Shown here: positions 12,798 to 20,584 of the stretch, piece after piece
Position numbering within the stretch: position 1 is the first letter of the stretch
How the letters are laid out: the number at the start of each line of letters is the position of its first letter
Virus record (IMG/VR): IMGVR_UViG_3300037587_000328
Span: 1-23,876 of that record
Reading direction: 5' to 3' (one strand)
Origin: a virus
Length of the DNA: 23,876 nucleotides
The notes under the pieces: generated by a model
What the model was told of the DNA's origin: nothing
What the model saw: the letters and a program-made list of their open reading frames with translations, nothing else
Databases searched by the model: none
Translations under genes and position numbers: made by a program

Positions 12798-13165
12798 TAT
12801 TTACCCCTATACAGTCCAGTGATGAATTCTTTTGTGATTTTGCGATTAATTGCGTTATCGATGTCTTTGTTAGAGTCTCGCTCTGGCGGTTTTATTTCGC
12901 TGAGTGAGTTTGAAATCATATCGCTAACATCTTTCTTGCTAATTCCAGGCTTTGGAATGCCTGACTTAAAATCAGATAACATTGATTTAACTTTGTCTTC
13001 ACTAATGCCAGGCTTTATTGATTTTATTTGTAATGACAAATCGCCAATAAGCTTACTCACTTGTTTTTTGTTGATGTCAGCAGGTTTAATATGTTTGATT
13101 ATATCAGATAATGATTTAATATCTGATTCGATTCTATCTAGTCGCTCATTTAATGTTTCTGTCAT
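12797..13165 (-). CDS. Helical repeat tail-associated protein (122 aa)
   Basis: The product starts with a coiled coil (MTETLNERLDRIESDIKSLS) and continues with about three copies of a 20-24-residue unit starting KPxxI and followed by a helix: KPADINKKQVSKLIGDL, KPGISEDKVKSMLSDF and KPGISKKDVSDMISNS. The repeats suggest an elongated trimeric or fibrous protein. It lies between the tail hub and the tailspike, so a connector, fibre shaft or fibre chaperone are candidates. Ribosome site AAGGAACTAAA. No named family recognised. Confidence 0.7.
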   Translation of the reverse strand: MTETLNERLDRIESDIKSLSDIIKHIKPADINKKQVSKLIGDLSLQIKSIKPGISEDKVKSMLSDFKSGIPKPGISKKDVSDMISNSLSEIKPPERDSNKDIDNAINRKITKEFITGLYRGK

Positions 13166-13174
13166 TTTAGTTCC

Positions 13175-15574
13175 TTAAAGTACAGCATCGCCGTTGCCAT
13201 TTATAAAATTACCCGCGTTATCCCCAAACATTGTAACAGCCGCACCGCCTGTGACTACGCCTTTACCGGCAACGCCAGCCGCCTTATCTCCTGCTATGCC
13301 GGGTAATCCCCAGTCACCACCGGCACCAGCACCAGCCCCACCAGATACGCCGCCATTCCCTACGGTATCGCCAGCCGCGCCATTGCCGCCATTTTGTTCT
13401 GATTTGCCCGGTGCGCCCTGGTCGTTTGATGTGCCACCAGTGCCAGCAAGTCCGACATCAACGCCAGCCCCACCGCCAGCCCCATTACCAGCAACACCAA
13501 CAGCATCATCTGTGCCTACGCTTTGAGCGTCATCCCCGCCACCACCACCACCTGGGGCGCGAATAGAACCTAACGCCGTTGGGAAATTGGTTGATGTTGT
13601 AGCGCCTGATAAATATATATCGGTATCCACTCCGGTTGCATCGTAAACAGTCCCACCATCTTCACCCGCAAAGGATGAGACAGGCCCCAACCATTGACTC
13701 AGCTCTTGACTGTAAAATATTGATTGCCCCCTGCCGCCATCGCCGCCTTTCGCTTGTCCGTCTGCGGAGTTTGCGAATATCAATATTATTTTACTGCCAG
13801 CTACGAAATTACCTGCAATTATCGAGGCTATCGAATTGGAGTTGCTTCTTATTGTTGCCCCATCAAACACAAATGTTAATGTAACGATTGATGGCGGATT
13901 ACCAGCGTGAGTAAATAGATTTAGCCCGTTGCCCACTATGCCTGTTATTACAAACTCAGTGTTATCTAGTGCCACAGCTTCATATGATGCGACTTTTATC
14001 TGATACTCTCGCCCAGCGTCCCTATACATCGGTCTAATTGATACTATCTGCGCTCTTGCGTTTGATGATGGGTTGCCATCAAATCCTTGCTTATCAAACA
14101 CGCGATAATCAACGACTTGACCAACGTTGATATTAAGCTTGCTTTCCGGAGTTGTCCAAGTTGAATCTTCCGGCTTTAGACCAAACCGGCTAACCCATCT
14201 TTGTGTTAATAAGTCACCCGAGGCTTTGCTTAAGAGAGTCGAGTTATCAAATAATTTATCTTTATGTTCACCAAAAAATTCAGGCGCTTGCAATGCGGGA
14301 TCGGTAAACCTTGAGGCTTTGCTGTAATTTTCGGTATCGTCCGATCGACCTAAAAATGATTTGTCATAAAGGACAACAGCCCTAGTTGCTCTGATACTTT
14401 CGTTTGGCACTATACGGACTGAATCAATATTTATTTCCCGACCTTCAATTAGCGTTGCTTGTGATTCTTTCCATACGCTGATCGCAAACATGTTAATCGT
14501 TCGGTCTTCTGGATCAAAAACTATATCAATAAGAAAATCAGTTAATATCTCTTTTAAAACATCGTTTGTTGACTCTGATTTATACCACAAAGTATTAATT
14601 ACTGTCGTTGGATGCCATGTGTCTATCTCGGTTGCCCATGCCGCTGTTGGTATTCTAGCTAGCGGAACGTCTGAGTCCGTTAAAATATCCGAGATGAGAT
14701 CGTCAATTCGCTCATCATCGCTAATTCGACAAATAAAGACTTCATCCCCGGCGCTGTGAGAATCGGTTTCTGTCCGTGTTAATTGAACGCCAGAAACGGG
14801 AGCTAGTATTGTTGTCCCCCTAAAGGATACGTTTAGCGCCGCCGCCCCTGTTTGATTGCCCGTCACTGAATTAACCTCAAAAAATTCATCGCCAATTATC
14901 ACAACTTGAGCGGTAGAATAATCAGTAGCAGCATCGACAGGGATAACAACCACGCTATCATCAATATCAAGACGTAAAGATCCGCCTTGAGCCGGGGGCC
15001 ATATCTTTTCATCAATGTCAGCAACGCTTAATTCGTCTTTGCCTGTTAAAGTCCAAGTCTTGCCGTTACTTTTTAATGTATCAGCAATGTAAAAGCGAGT
15101 TAACGCACCACCAGCCAAATCAATCGTCCCATCTGCTTCAACCCGATATAATTTAACCCTGATCTCTTTGTTTACTATGATTTGTCGAGCGGATAACTTA
15201 CCAAAGAACGTACCTGTATTTATTACATCATCAGTCACGCCGGGTGCGCCGATATTTGGATCGTTTTTGTCTGCATCAATGAATGTTATTGATAACGTGC
15301 CGCGACTACCTAATCCGGTGCCGGGCTTAATTTCTGCTGTTGTCTCAGATATTGATTTAATATAACGCAATGCACCAGGCACAATCGGCGCATTCTGGTT
15401 AGTGAATTTATAAGTTTTAATCTCGCCTATATACGCTTCGTCACATGATAGCGGCGTGCCGAAACCGGGAGAGCCGCCGATAGTGCAAGCGCCGGTTATT
15501 ACGGGCAAGTCAATTTCGATCACTTCGAAGTGTTCTTGATTCTGCATGTTGCGTGTTGATTCAAATGAAGCCAT
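13175..15574 (-). CDS. Tail tip hub / baseplate protein with Gly-rich C-terminal adhesin region
   Basis: This 799-residue protein follows the distal tail protein and precedes the fibre genes, the place of gpJ-like hubs. The N-terminal 560 residues are mixed alpha/beta with hub-like segments (RQIIVNKEIRVKLYRVEADG, DELSVADIDEKIW, KEILTDFLIDIVFDPEDRT). From about residue 600 it becomes extremely Gly/Ala-rich (GGDGGRGQ, APGGGGGGDD, GAGGGAGVDVGLAGTGG), the composition of polyglycine adhesin tips such as T-even gp38, suggesting direct receptor binding. The last residues return to ordinary composition (GNFINGNGDAVL). Hub identity comes from order and size; I do not recognise an exact family. Confidence 0.7.
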   Translation of the reverse strand: MASFESTRNMQNQEHFEVIEIDLPVITGACTIGGSPGFGTPLSCDEAYIGEIKTYKFTNQNAPIVPGALRYIKSISETTAEIKPGTGLGSRGTLSITFIDADKNDPNIGAPGVTDDVINTGTFFGKLSARQIIVNKEIRVKLYRVEADGTIDLAGGALTRFYIADTLKSNGKTWTLTGKDELSVADIDEKIWPPAQGGSLRLDIDDSVVVIPVDAATDYSTAQVVIIGDEFFEVNSVTGNQTGAAALNVSFRGTTILAPVSGVQLTRTETDSHSAGDEVFICRISDDERIDDLISDILTDSDVPLARIPTAAWATEIDTWHPTTVINTLWYKSESTNDVLKEILTDFLIDIVFDPEDRTINMFAISVWKESQATLIEGREINIDSVRIVPNESIRATRAVVLYDKSFLGRSDDTENYSKASRFTDPALQAPEFFGEHKDKLFDNSTLLSKASGDLLTQRWVSRFGLKPEDSTWTTPESKLNINVGQVVDYRVFDKQGFDGNPSSNARAQIVSIRPMYRDAGREYQIKVASYEAVALDNTEFVITGIVGNGLNLFTHAGNPPSIVTLTFVFDGATIRSNSNSIASIIAGNFVAGSKIILIFANSADGQAKGGDGGRGQSIFYSQELSQWLGPVSSFAGEDGGTVYDATGVDTDIYLSGATTSTNFPTALGSIRAPGGGGGGDDAQSVGTDDAVGVAGNGAGGGAGVDVGLAGTGGTSNDQGAPGKSEQNGGNGAAGDTVGNGGVSGGAGAGAGGDWGLPGIAGDKAAGVAGKGVVTGGAAVTMFGDNAGNFINGNGDAVL

Positions 15575-15575
15575 G

Positions 15576-16319
15576 TTACAGCCCGTTGTACGCGTTAAAT
15601 GATAATCTTAATACATCTAGCGCCCTTGTTTGTGAATGTGCCGCCGTGCTGTCTACTGGGTCATAGCAGATATATGATGACTCAGGTAGAGAATCGACTT
15701 CTCTAATGAAAAAAGGCTGGCCCTCTGCAAAATCAAGAAAGTCCTGCCAACCGCCGCGACTAAATGAAACTAGCTCATTAGGCAATACTAAACTGCCCTT
15801 CATCGGCTTTCGTCGCTTAACCGTGGCAATAGGTGAGCTTTGCAAACCCGCTGTGGTTTTTTGCCGTAAATGACGCTTTAACCAATTGCGAGCATAACCA
15901 GCTTGTTCCCCTGTCGCTATTGATAGGTGGTTACCGGCTGCGATGTACGAAACAGTGGTTACAAACGTATTCGGCACCGTGACAAATTTAACAATTAAAT
16001 CTGTAAACGACTGAGCGTTAAACGTAAACATCACGTTGTTGTTTCTCGTGAGCGACACGGAATCAATTAGCGTTACATCATCAAATAATTGTATTGTTGC
16101 GTTTGCCGGTGTTGCTGCGTCATGACCCGAGATTGCCAGATAGCTTATTACAGTGGTCACGCCGAATGATATACTAAAATCAGTTACGGCTATTCCAGAG
16201 CTAAGAGTTAAAGAGTGATCAGGGTTAACCGCATTAGTTGGCACTGCACCTATCGCGCCATCAGTCACAACCGGAGTGACCCCGGTTAAAACATTAGATG
16301 TTGTTATTGATAAAGCCAT
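15576..16319 (-). CDS. Distal tail / minor tail protein (247 aa)
   Basis: The N-terminal 140 residues look like a beta sandwich (TTSNVLTGVTPVVTDGAIGA ... NNNVMFTFNAQSFTDLIVKF), possibly a carbohydrate-binding-type fold. The C-terminal part (NWLKRHLRQKTTAGLQSSPI ... WQDFLDFAEGQPFFIRE) resembles distal-tail-like proteins that join tube and hub. It lies directly after the tape measure gene with a TAATG overlap and directly before the hub. The name is inferred from order and the C-terminal pattern. Confidence 0.65.
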   Translation of the reverse strand: MALSITTSNVLTGVTPVVTDGAIGAVPTNAVNPDHSLTLSSGIAVTDFSISFGVTTVISYLAISGHDAATPANATIQLFDDVTLIDSVSLTRNNNVMFTFNAQSFTDLIVKFVTVPNTFVTTVSYIAAGNHLSIATGEQAGYARNWLKRHLRQKTTAGLQSSPIATVKRRKPMKGSLVLPNELVSFSRGGWQDFLDFAEGQPFFIREVDSLPESSYICYDPVDSTAAHSQTRALDVLRLSFNAYNGL

Positions 16320-17770
16320 TAGAATTGCCCCCGTTTTTGCCCTTCATTTAGCCCTTCTGCGATAGCGTCGAATATAGCGACACCCGAGTCGGTTGCGAAT
16401 TCAATTCTAAGCACATCGCCACCCGCCGCCGTTGCTTCTGATAACTCTAAGCCTGTTGTTTCCGGCGCAAAATCTTGTTGTTGTGGTTGCACCTGTGGCA
16501 CCGCCCCGCCTGATACGTCCCCGCCGCCCTTACTTGCTGAAGCGTTAGCGGCTAACTGAGCAAGCCCAAATGCAATAGCAGCAAATGCAGCTACCGGGCC
16601 TCCCTTTTTGTATTCGGATATTGCAGCCGCCGCAGTGTCAGCGATAATTAAACCGGCGTTGATCGCTTTATTGTCATCAAAGAAAGCTTGATTTAATGCT
16701 GATGCTCCCTTGGTGAAATTGCGTAAGTTTTTGAGTTTTTGATCTTGTGTTGTTTTATCGTCTTTTGATAGCTCTTTGTTAGCTTTTTTTGTTTTCTTTA
16801 TTAATACTTCAAGAGGTTTATCACCTGTTCCAAGTAAGCTTTCTATAGCTTCCTTGGTTTGATTCGCTCTTGCTTCGATAGTTTCAGCTAATGTGTCCGT
16901 TCCGTTTATTAAATCGCTGATTGCCGCCTGGGATATTTCGATCAGGTTTCCCCACCCTGTAGCGATTAGGTTTAACGCATCAATTGTTTTTGTGCCAAGA
17001 AGTACGGCTGATTGAATTGCTATTATTATCTCGTCGGAATACTCAGCTATTAACGCTCTGCCCTCGGCTGAAAATGTCGCGGTTAAATTGCTAAACTCTC
17101 TGCCTACTTCTTTGATTCGGTCAAGCTGCTCTTGAGTTAATACAAGCCCTAACTCTTCGAATTGGCCGGTTAATTCGTTTAGCCCCTTCGCGCCATCTCG
17201 CAATAGCGGGATCAGGTCGGTAGCATCACTAGCTACACCTTCAAGAGCGAAGCTCATTTGCTGCCCAGATACGCCTGCTGCTTCCATGCGTTTGACCATC
17301 TCTTGCAATACATCAGGACCGGACATATTCTGAAACTCTAGCGCCGCTGCTCTTGCTTCTGCGCCGCTTAATTTCATAACATCAACGAAATCGACAAACC
17401 CACCGCCGCCAGTAACTAAAAACTCGCCTATTTTCTCGTTGGTGTCTTTTGCAATATCACCTAACTTTTCTAATGAGATACCGACTGTGTTCGTAGCAAA
17501 GGCGAGCGACTGCATACGTTCAACGGTTTCACCGGCCCGGTTAGCGGCTACTTGTACTTCTCGTGCGAATTGTGCGGATGATACGACTAAGGCTGATACT
17601 GCGGCTGCTGCTGCGGTGGACGCTATCACTATTCCTTTAACGGCTTTTGCTGCTCTATCTGCTGCGCCGCCCATGCCGTTTGTTCCTTCCTCGCCCTCTT
17701 TCATCTTTAAGAGATATTTGTCAATCTTAGCATCAAGCTCTACGATTAACGATTCTGTTGTTGTAGCCAT
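16319..17770 (-). CDS. Tape measure protein
   Basis: A 483-residue, largely helical protein with two Ala-rich hydrophobic stretches: VKGIVIASTAAAAAVSALVV (about 44-63) and one near 375-410 (IIADTAAAAISEYKKGGPVA). The segments AQFAREVQVAANRAGETVER and MSFALEGVASDATDLIPLLR are typical of tape measure proteins, which set tail length and later enter the host envelope. By the usual 0.15 nm per residue, 483 residues suggest a short tail near 70 nm, an estimate only. It follows the tail chaperone genes, and its ATG lies inside the end of the frameshifted T reading frame. No lytic domain is seen. Confidence 0.88.
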   Translation of the reverse strand: MATTTESLIVELDAKIDKYLLKMKEGEEGTNGMGGAADRAAKAVKGIVIASTAAAAAVSALVVSSAQFAREVQVAANRAGETVERMQSLAFATNTVGISLEKLGDIAKDTNEKIGEFLVTGGGGFVDFVDVMKLSGAEARAAALEFQNMSGPDVLQEMVKRMEAAGVSGQQMSFALEGVASDATDLIPLLRDGAKGLNELTGQFEELGLVLTQEQLDRIKEVGREFSNLTATFSAEGRALIAEYSDEIIIAIQSAVLLGTKTIDALNLIATGWGNLIEISQAAISDLINGTDTLAETIEARANQTKEAIESLLGTGDKPLEVLIKKTKKANKELSKDDKTTQDQKLKNLRNFTKGASALNQAFFDDNKAINAGLIIADTAAAAISEYKKGGPVAAFAAIAFGLAQLAANASASKGGGDVSGGAVPQVQPQQQDFAPETTGLELSEATAAGGDVLRIEFATDSGVAIFDAIAEGLNEGQKRGQF

Positions 17771-18377
17771 GATTTACACGCCCCGTTTTCGATTCTTTCG
17801 TAATTCAGCATAATAGACGTATCGATATCATCCTTGTTTTCTTGATCTAATAAATAGTTAATTTCTATGTAATCAAGATCCCAGGCTTCGGACGGCGCGA
17901 TTTTTAATTGATTAACGCATACCTTAAAGAATGACCAATAATCGAATTTAAACGCCTCAATTTCTACGCTGCTTTTTCCGAGGTACCCGCTTTTTTTTTA
18001 GGTAAATTTTCAGCAAAGTAATCATTTACCTGTGTCGCAACATCAAGCATCACTAACGGCCAGGGTTGGCACAATTCACTATCTTGATCGGTTGGCGTCC
18101 AGCTTACCCGAAACATTGCATCCTCAATTTCAGCAAGTGGGATTCCGTCATGCTTTTGCTTAATAAGGCAGTGCATTAATTTAGCCGCTTTATCGAAAGA
18201 GCAAACATTGTGAAATGTTGCCATACGCTCAATTAAGCTTTGACCCGCTGATTTTTGGCAAGCATCAAGATACAATAATAAAGTGTGCTGCAAGTCGGTG
18301 CCGGTTAACTCGTAGAACGATTTACACGCTGCCAAGTTGACCTTAAAATCATACTCCTTAAAGCAGAGCTTAATCAT
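17746..18377 (-). CDS. Tail assembly chaperone gpGT-like -1 frameshift fusion
   Basis: The upstream frame (18377 to the A9 tract) joins by a -1 shift at 17991-17999 to an open frame of 81 codons (AGC 17991 to TAA 17748-17746). The fusion is about 210 residues: 129 from the G-like part plus SGYLGKSSVEIEAFKFDYWS and onward. The T-like part continues FFKVCVNQLKIAPSEAWDLD, a sequence typical of phage chaperone T domains, and fills the otherwise empty 17771-17963 gap, ending 25 bases inside the tape measure gene. Lambda-type G and GT proteins bind the tape measure and recruit tail tube subunits. The low-frequency shift sets the G to GT ratio. The frameshift itself is inferred. Confidence 0.85.
17964..18377 (-). 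CDS. Tail assembly chaperone, gpG-like
   Basis: The unshifted 137-residue product. It opens MIKLCFKEYDFKVNLAACKS, with LNAACKxFYExTGTDLQHTL-type spacing seen in G-type tail chaperones, is helical throughout, and ends after the slippery tract with AGTSEKAA. It follows the tail tube gene (one-base TAATG overlap) and precedes the tape measure gene, the conserved site for such genes. It is the major product; a minority of ribosomes should make the longer fusion. Confidence 0.8.
   Translation of the reverse strand: MIKLCFKEYDFKVNLAACKSFYELTGTDLQHTLLLYLDACQKSAGQSLIERMATFHNVCSFDKAAKLMHCLIKQKHDGIPLAEIEDAMFRVSWTPTDQDSELCQPWPLVMLDVATQVNDYFAENLPKKKAGTSEKAA
17991..18000 (-). promoter_or_regulatory. Slippery A9 tract for programmed -1 frameshifting
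   Basis: On the minus strand, CCT AAA AAA AAA GCG in the zero frame contains A-AAA-AAA, a classic -1 slippery heptamer. The zero frame ends 27 bases downstream of the tract (TAG 17966-17964), while the -1 frame stays open for 81 codons. No clear downstream pseudoknot is evident, though GGTACC nearby could pair weakly. Polymerase slippage on A9 could add to the effect. Confidence 0.8.
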
Positions 18378-18802
18378 TAAGTAACCGCCGGGGTGTGATT
18401 TACTGCGCCGCTAGAGTTGAAACTGATGGTGGTCATAACCTTGTCGCCATGCGGCAAATCATCGCTCATGCCTGTAGGAAAAAACGTGCCATCAAATTTT
18501 TCGTCGGTTGTTGCGTCAGAAACGTATTCAACTGTATAAGTGTCGCTTGTTCCGCTTAATACATCCGCTCTTACTTGCCGGAATATGGTGTCGCTATTAT
18601 AAACTACGGTTCCGGCAAAAATATGCTGCTTACCAGCGTTCTCACCTTCAAGATATGTGATATTGTCGCCGTTAGATTTATTGTCGATTGGAATTAATGT
18701 CCCGCCGTAAGTGTGAGTCATAGACCCCTGTCCGACAATTACCGTTCCACCCGCTGTGCCTTTCTTAATTATTACATTTGTGCCATTAATTTCACCAGCC
18801 AT
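18377..18802 (-). CDS. Major tail tube protein
   Basis: A 141-residue beta-rich protein (MAGEINGTNVIIKKGTAGGT ... TYTVEYVSDATTDEKFDGTF). Its size, strand-rich composition, small hydrophilic N-terminus and place just before the tail chaperone/tape measure genes match siphovirus tail tube proteins, which form stacked hexamers around the tape measure. The motif RADVLSGTSDTYTVEY and the terminal SGAVNHTPAVT are typical of the TP901-1-like tube group. Ribosome site AAAAGGTAATATC. Confidence 0.8.
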   Translation of the reverse strand: MAGEINGTNVIIKKGTAGGTVIVGQGSMTHTYGGTLIPIDNKSNGDNITYLEGENAGKQHIFAGTVVYNSDTIFRQVRADVLSGTSDTYTVEYVSDATTDEKFDGTFFPTGMSDDLPHGDKVMTTISFNSSGAVNHTPAVT

Positions 18803-18840
18803 GATATTACCTTTTGTTAACCGTTGTTTGTTAAATTACA

Positions 18841-19248
18841 TTATAACTGAATATCTGATTTATAACTAACCGAGATATCATTACGCCACCAGCCAAGTGA
18901 GTTGCCAAGATTTACTAGTGATGTTCCCGTTATGGTTACGTCGGTTGCGCCACTGCTTATAACTCTATCCTGTTTGTAAAAATCAGTAATCGTGTCTATG
19001 TCAGCTAAGGCAGATCCAACACTACTGCCTGATTTTTGATAGTAACTAATTTGATAAACCCCGGTATCTTCGTTCAGATCGTCTTTTGTAAGCGCCTCGC
19101 GCCCCACAGGTAAATTAGTTAAATCAATAAACGCAACGCCATTAAATTTCTCAGCGTCGAAATCGTCGTTTTCGTGTGCAAAAGTAACGCCCAAAGCGAG
19201 ATCTATCACTGATTGCGTTAATGCTTTGTGTATACCAAGCTTGCTCAA
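18841..19248 (-). CDS. Tail terminator protein (DUF4128-like)
   Basis: The 135-residue product begins MSKLGIHKALTQSVIDLALG, with a helical start typical of tail terminator proteins, and continues with GVYQISYYQKSGSSVGSALA and a strand-rich end (TLVNLG, WWRNDISVSYKSDI). The terminator hexamer caps the tail and joins it to the head. The gene lies between the HK97 gp10-like gene and the tube gene, the standard order. It has a four-base ATGA overlap with the gene upstream. Family assignment rests on pattern plus order. Confidence 0.75.
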   Translation of the reverse strand: MSKLGIHKALTQSVIDLALGVTFAHENDDFDAEKFNGVAFIDLTNLPVGREALTKDDLNEDTGVYQISYYQKSGSSVGSALADIDTITDFYKQDRVISSGATDVTITGTSLVNLGNSLGWWRNDISVSYKSDIQL

Positions 19249-19718
19249 AATGCCCCCTTAAAAGCTCTTGCTAATTGTGACGGAAATCTTGCCAGGTTTA
19301 TTCTAACGAAACCTTGAGGTGCTTGTTTGCTGAATCCTTGTGCGGTGACTTTTGAGCCTGATTCACTTGCGCTTTTAGTCCCGTAGCCGCCAAATTCAAG
19401 AGGTAAAATATAAGGCAGATTGTTAGTTAAAAACCATTTCGTACCAAACATATCTTTATTGGTTTTTGATAACACAAACGCCGGGCCTTTGGTTTTCTTT
19501 GCTCTGTTATCAGCAATTGTCGATGGTGCGCCTGAAGTGACAAACCAGCCGCCACGAGCGCGACCTTCATCAACTGGCGTGCTTTTGATTATATCGCCCC
19601 AGTTTTTAACGACAGTGGCACGTAACGCCCGGTTAGCCCCCGCAACGGTTATTTTTTTATTGTCCTTGAATATCTTATCAAGAGCCTTGCTTAAACCTTC
19701 AATTTTAACAGTTGGCAT
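19245..19718 (-). CDS. HK97 gp10-like neck / tail completion protein
   Basis: The 157-residue product has the gp10-like pattern: N-terminal helix (KIEGLSKALDKIFKDNKKIT), TPVDEGRARGGWFVTSG (about 52-68; the 'PVDTG.LR' motif), NNLPYILPLEFGGYG (about 103-117; the 'Y..ylEfG' motif) and PQGFVRINLARF (about 135-146; the 'pfm' helix). Such proteins sit at the head-tail interface. It is in order between the stopper and the tail terminator. Confidence 0.85.
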   Translation of the reverse strand: MPTVKIEGLSKALDKIFKDNKKITVAGANRALRATVVKNWGDIIKSTPVDEGRARGGWFVTSGAPSTIADNRAKKTKGPAFVLSKTNKDMFGTKWFLTNNLPYILPLEFGGYGTKSASESGSKVTAQGFSKQAPQGFVRINLARFPSQLARAFKGAF

Positions 19719-19719
19719 G

Positions 19720-20088
19720 TTACCCCCTGCAAATTACTTTATAAATTTGGCGTATACCGGCATGGTTAACGCCACCGATATCGATTATAACATAATCCAG
19801 ATCAACACCCTGATCATCTGGAATAACTATTAAATCGCTCATTAGTGGCTCGAGTTGATTATCTAATATAACCATTTTATCGCCGTACTTTATGCGCTCA
19901 CCGTCGAATAGTTTTTTATCAACGTTTGTAACCGCTGCAACTAAATTAGTGACAGTTGTTGTCCCGCCGGTTTGCGTACCAGCAACCGGATCGAATACCG
20001 CGCCGGTTGTGCGCTTTATTTTAACGTGCGTATCACTGGCTAATTCTGTTAATAATTCAGTTGCGACATCACTAAGATCTAAACTCAT
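19720..20088 (-). CDS. Head-tail stopper / head closure protein
   Basis: The 122-residue product starts MSLDLSDVATELLTELASDT, then a small beta barrel (HVKIKRTTGAVFDPVAGTQT ... KYGDKMVILD) and ends NHAGIRQIYKVICRG. This is the layout of gpFII/gp16-like head-closure proteins that plug the portal channel after packaging. It lies between the adaptor gene and the gp10-like gene in the canonical head-tail connection order. The assignment is supported mostly by order and size. Confidence 0.75.
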   Translation of the reverse strand: MSLDLSDVATELLTELASDTHVKIKRTTGAVFDPVAGTQTGGTTTVTNLVAAVTNVDKKLFDGERIKYGDKMVILDNQLEPLMSDLIVIPDDQGVDLDYVIIDIGGVNHAGIRQIYKVICRG

Positions 20089-20089
20089 G

Positions 20090-20584
20090 TTAAACCCTCG
20101 TTAAAATGCGGCCATTAGAATTAAGCTTTAACAATGGCTTTAGCCACACGTTAATTCTGTCAAGCGCACCACTGCCAGTCTTGCCGCCTGAGAAGTATGA
20201 TCTACTAATTCCGTCAACGGCTTCGCTTGCTACGTTTTGAGATGCTTTATTGCTGATTAAGTCATTAGCAAAAGCATAAGCCGCCGCCTCAATTTGTGAG
20301 TTTTTAAGCTCGACAGGAATGAAATCATTATCGATTGAAAACCCATCAATGAACACTCCGCGCCGTGGGTATTGTAACGGGTTAGCCTGTAGCGTTTTAG
20401 TACCCTGGAATCTTGAGCGCATTGACTCCAGGAAGTCCATAGCCAAGATTAATTCCTTTTCCCTTGTTGGCGCGTCAACGCCAACGGTTAGGCCCCTAGA
20501 TGTTGCATAGGTTGTGTATTCTGCGTCAGTAACGTAACTGTTTGCGTTAGTTACGCCGGTGCCGTCTTCAATTATTAGAGCCAT
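20090..20584 (-). CDS. Head-tail adaptor, DnaT-like connector protein
   Basis: The 164-residue product starts MALIIEDGTGVTNANSYVTD with YTTYATSRGL, then REKELILAMDFLESMRSRFQ, QYPRRGVFIDG and IEAAAYAFANDLI, a pattern I associate with the connector family often labelled 'DnaT-like ssDNA-binding' in databases because of a distant helical match. Its location identifies it as the adaptor that binds the portal. It starts adjacent to the stop of the 433-residue gene. A replication role is unlikely. Confidence 0.8.
   Translation of the reverse strand: MALIIEDGTGVTNANSYVTDAEYTTYATSRGLTVGVDAPTREKELILAMDFLESMRSRFQGTKTLQANPLQYPRRGVFIDGFSIDNDFIPVELKNSQIEAAAYAFANDLISNKASQNVASEAVDGISRSYFSGGKTGSGALDRINVWLKPLLKLNSNGRILTRV

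Noticed and set aside
13194-13526. Proline/alanine-rich plus-strand ORF
   Set aside because: It is the complement of the Gly-rich C-terminus of the tail hub gene; Gly codons read antisense give Pro/Ala. No ribosome site or operon context.
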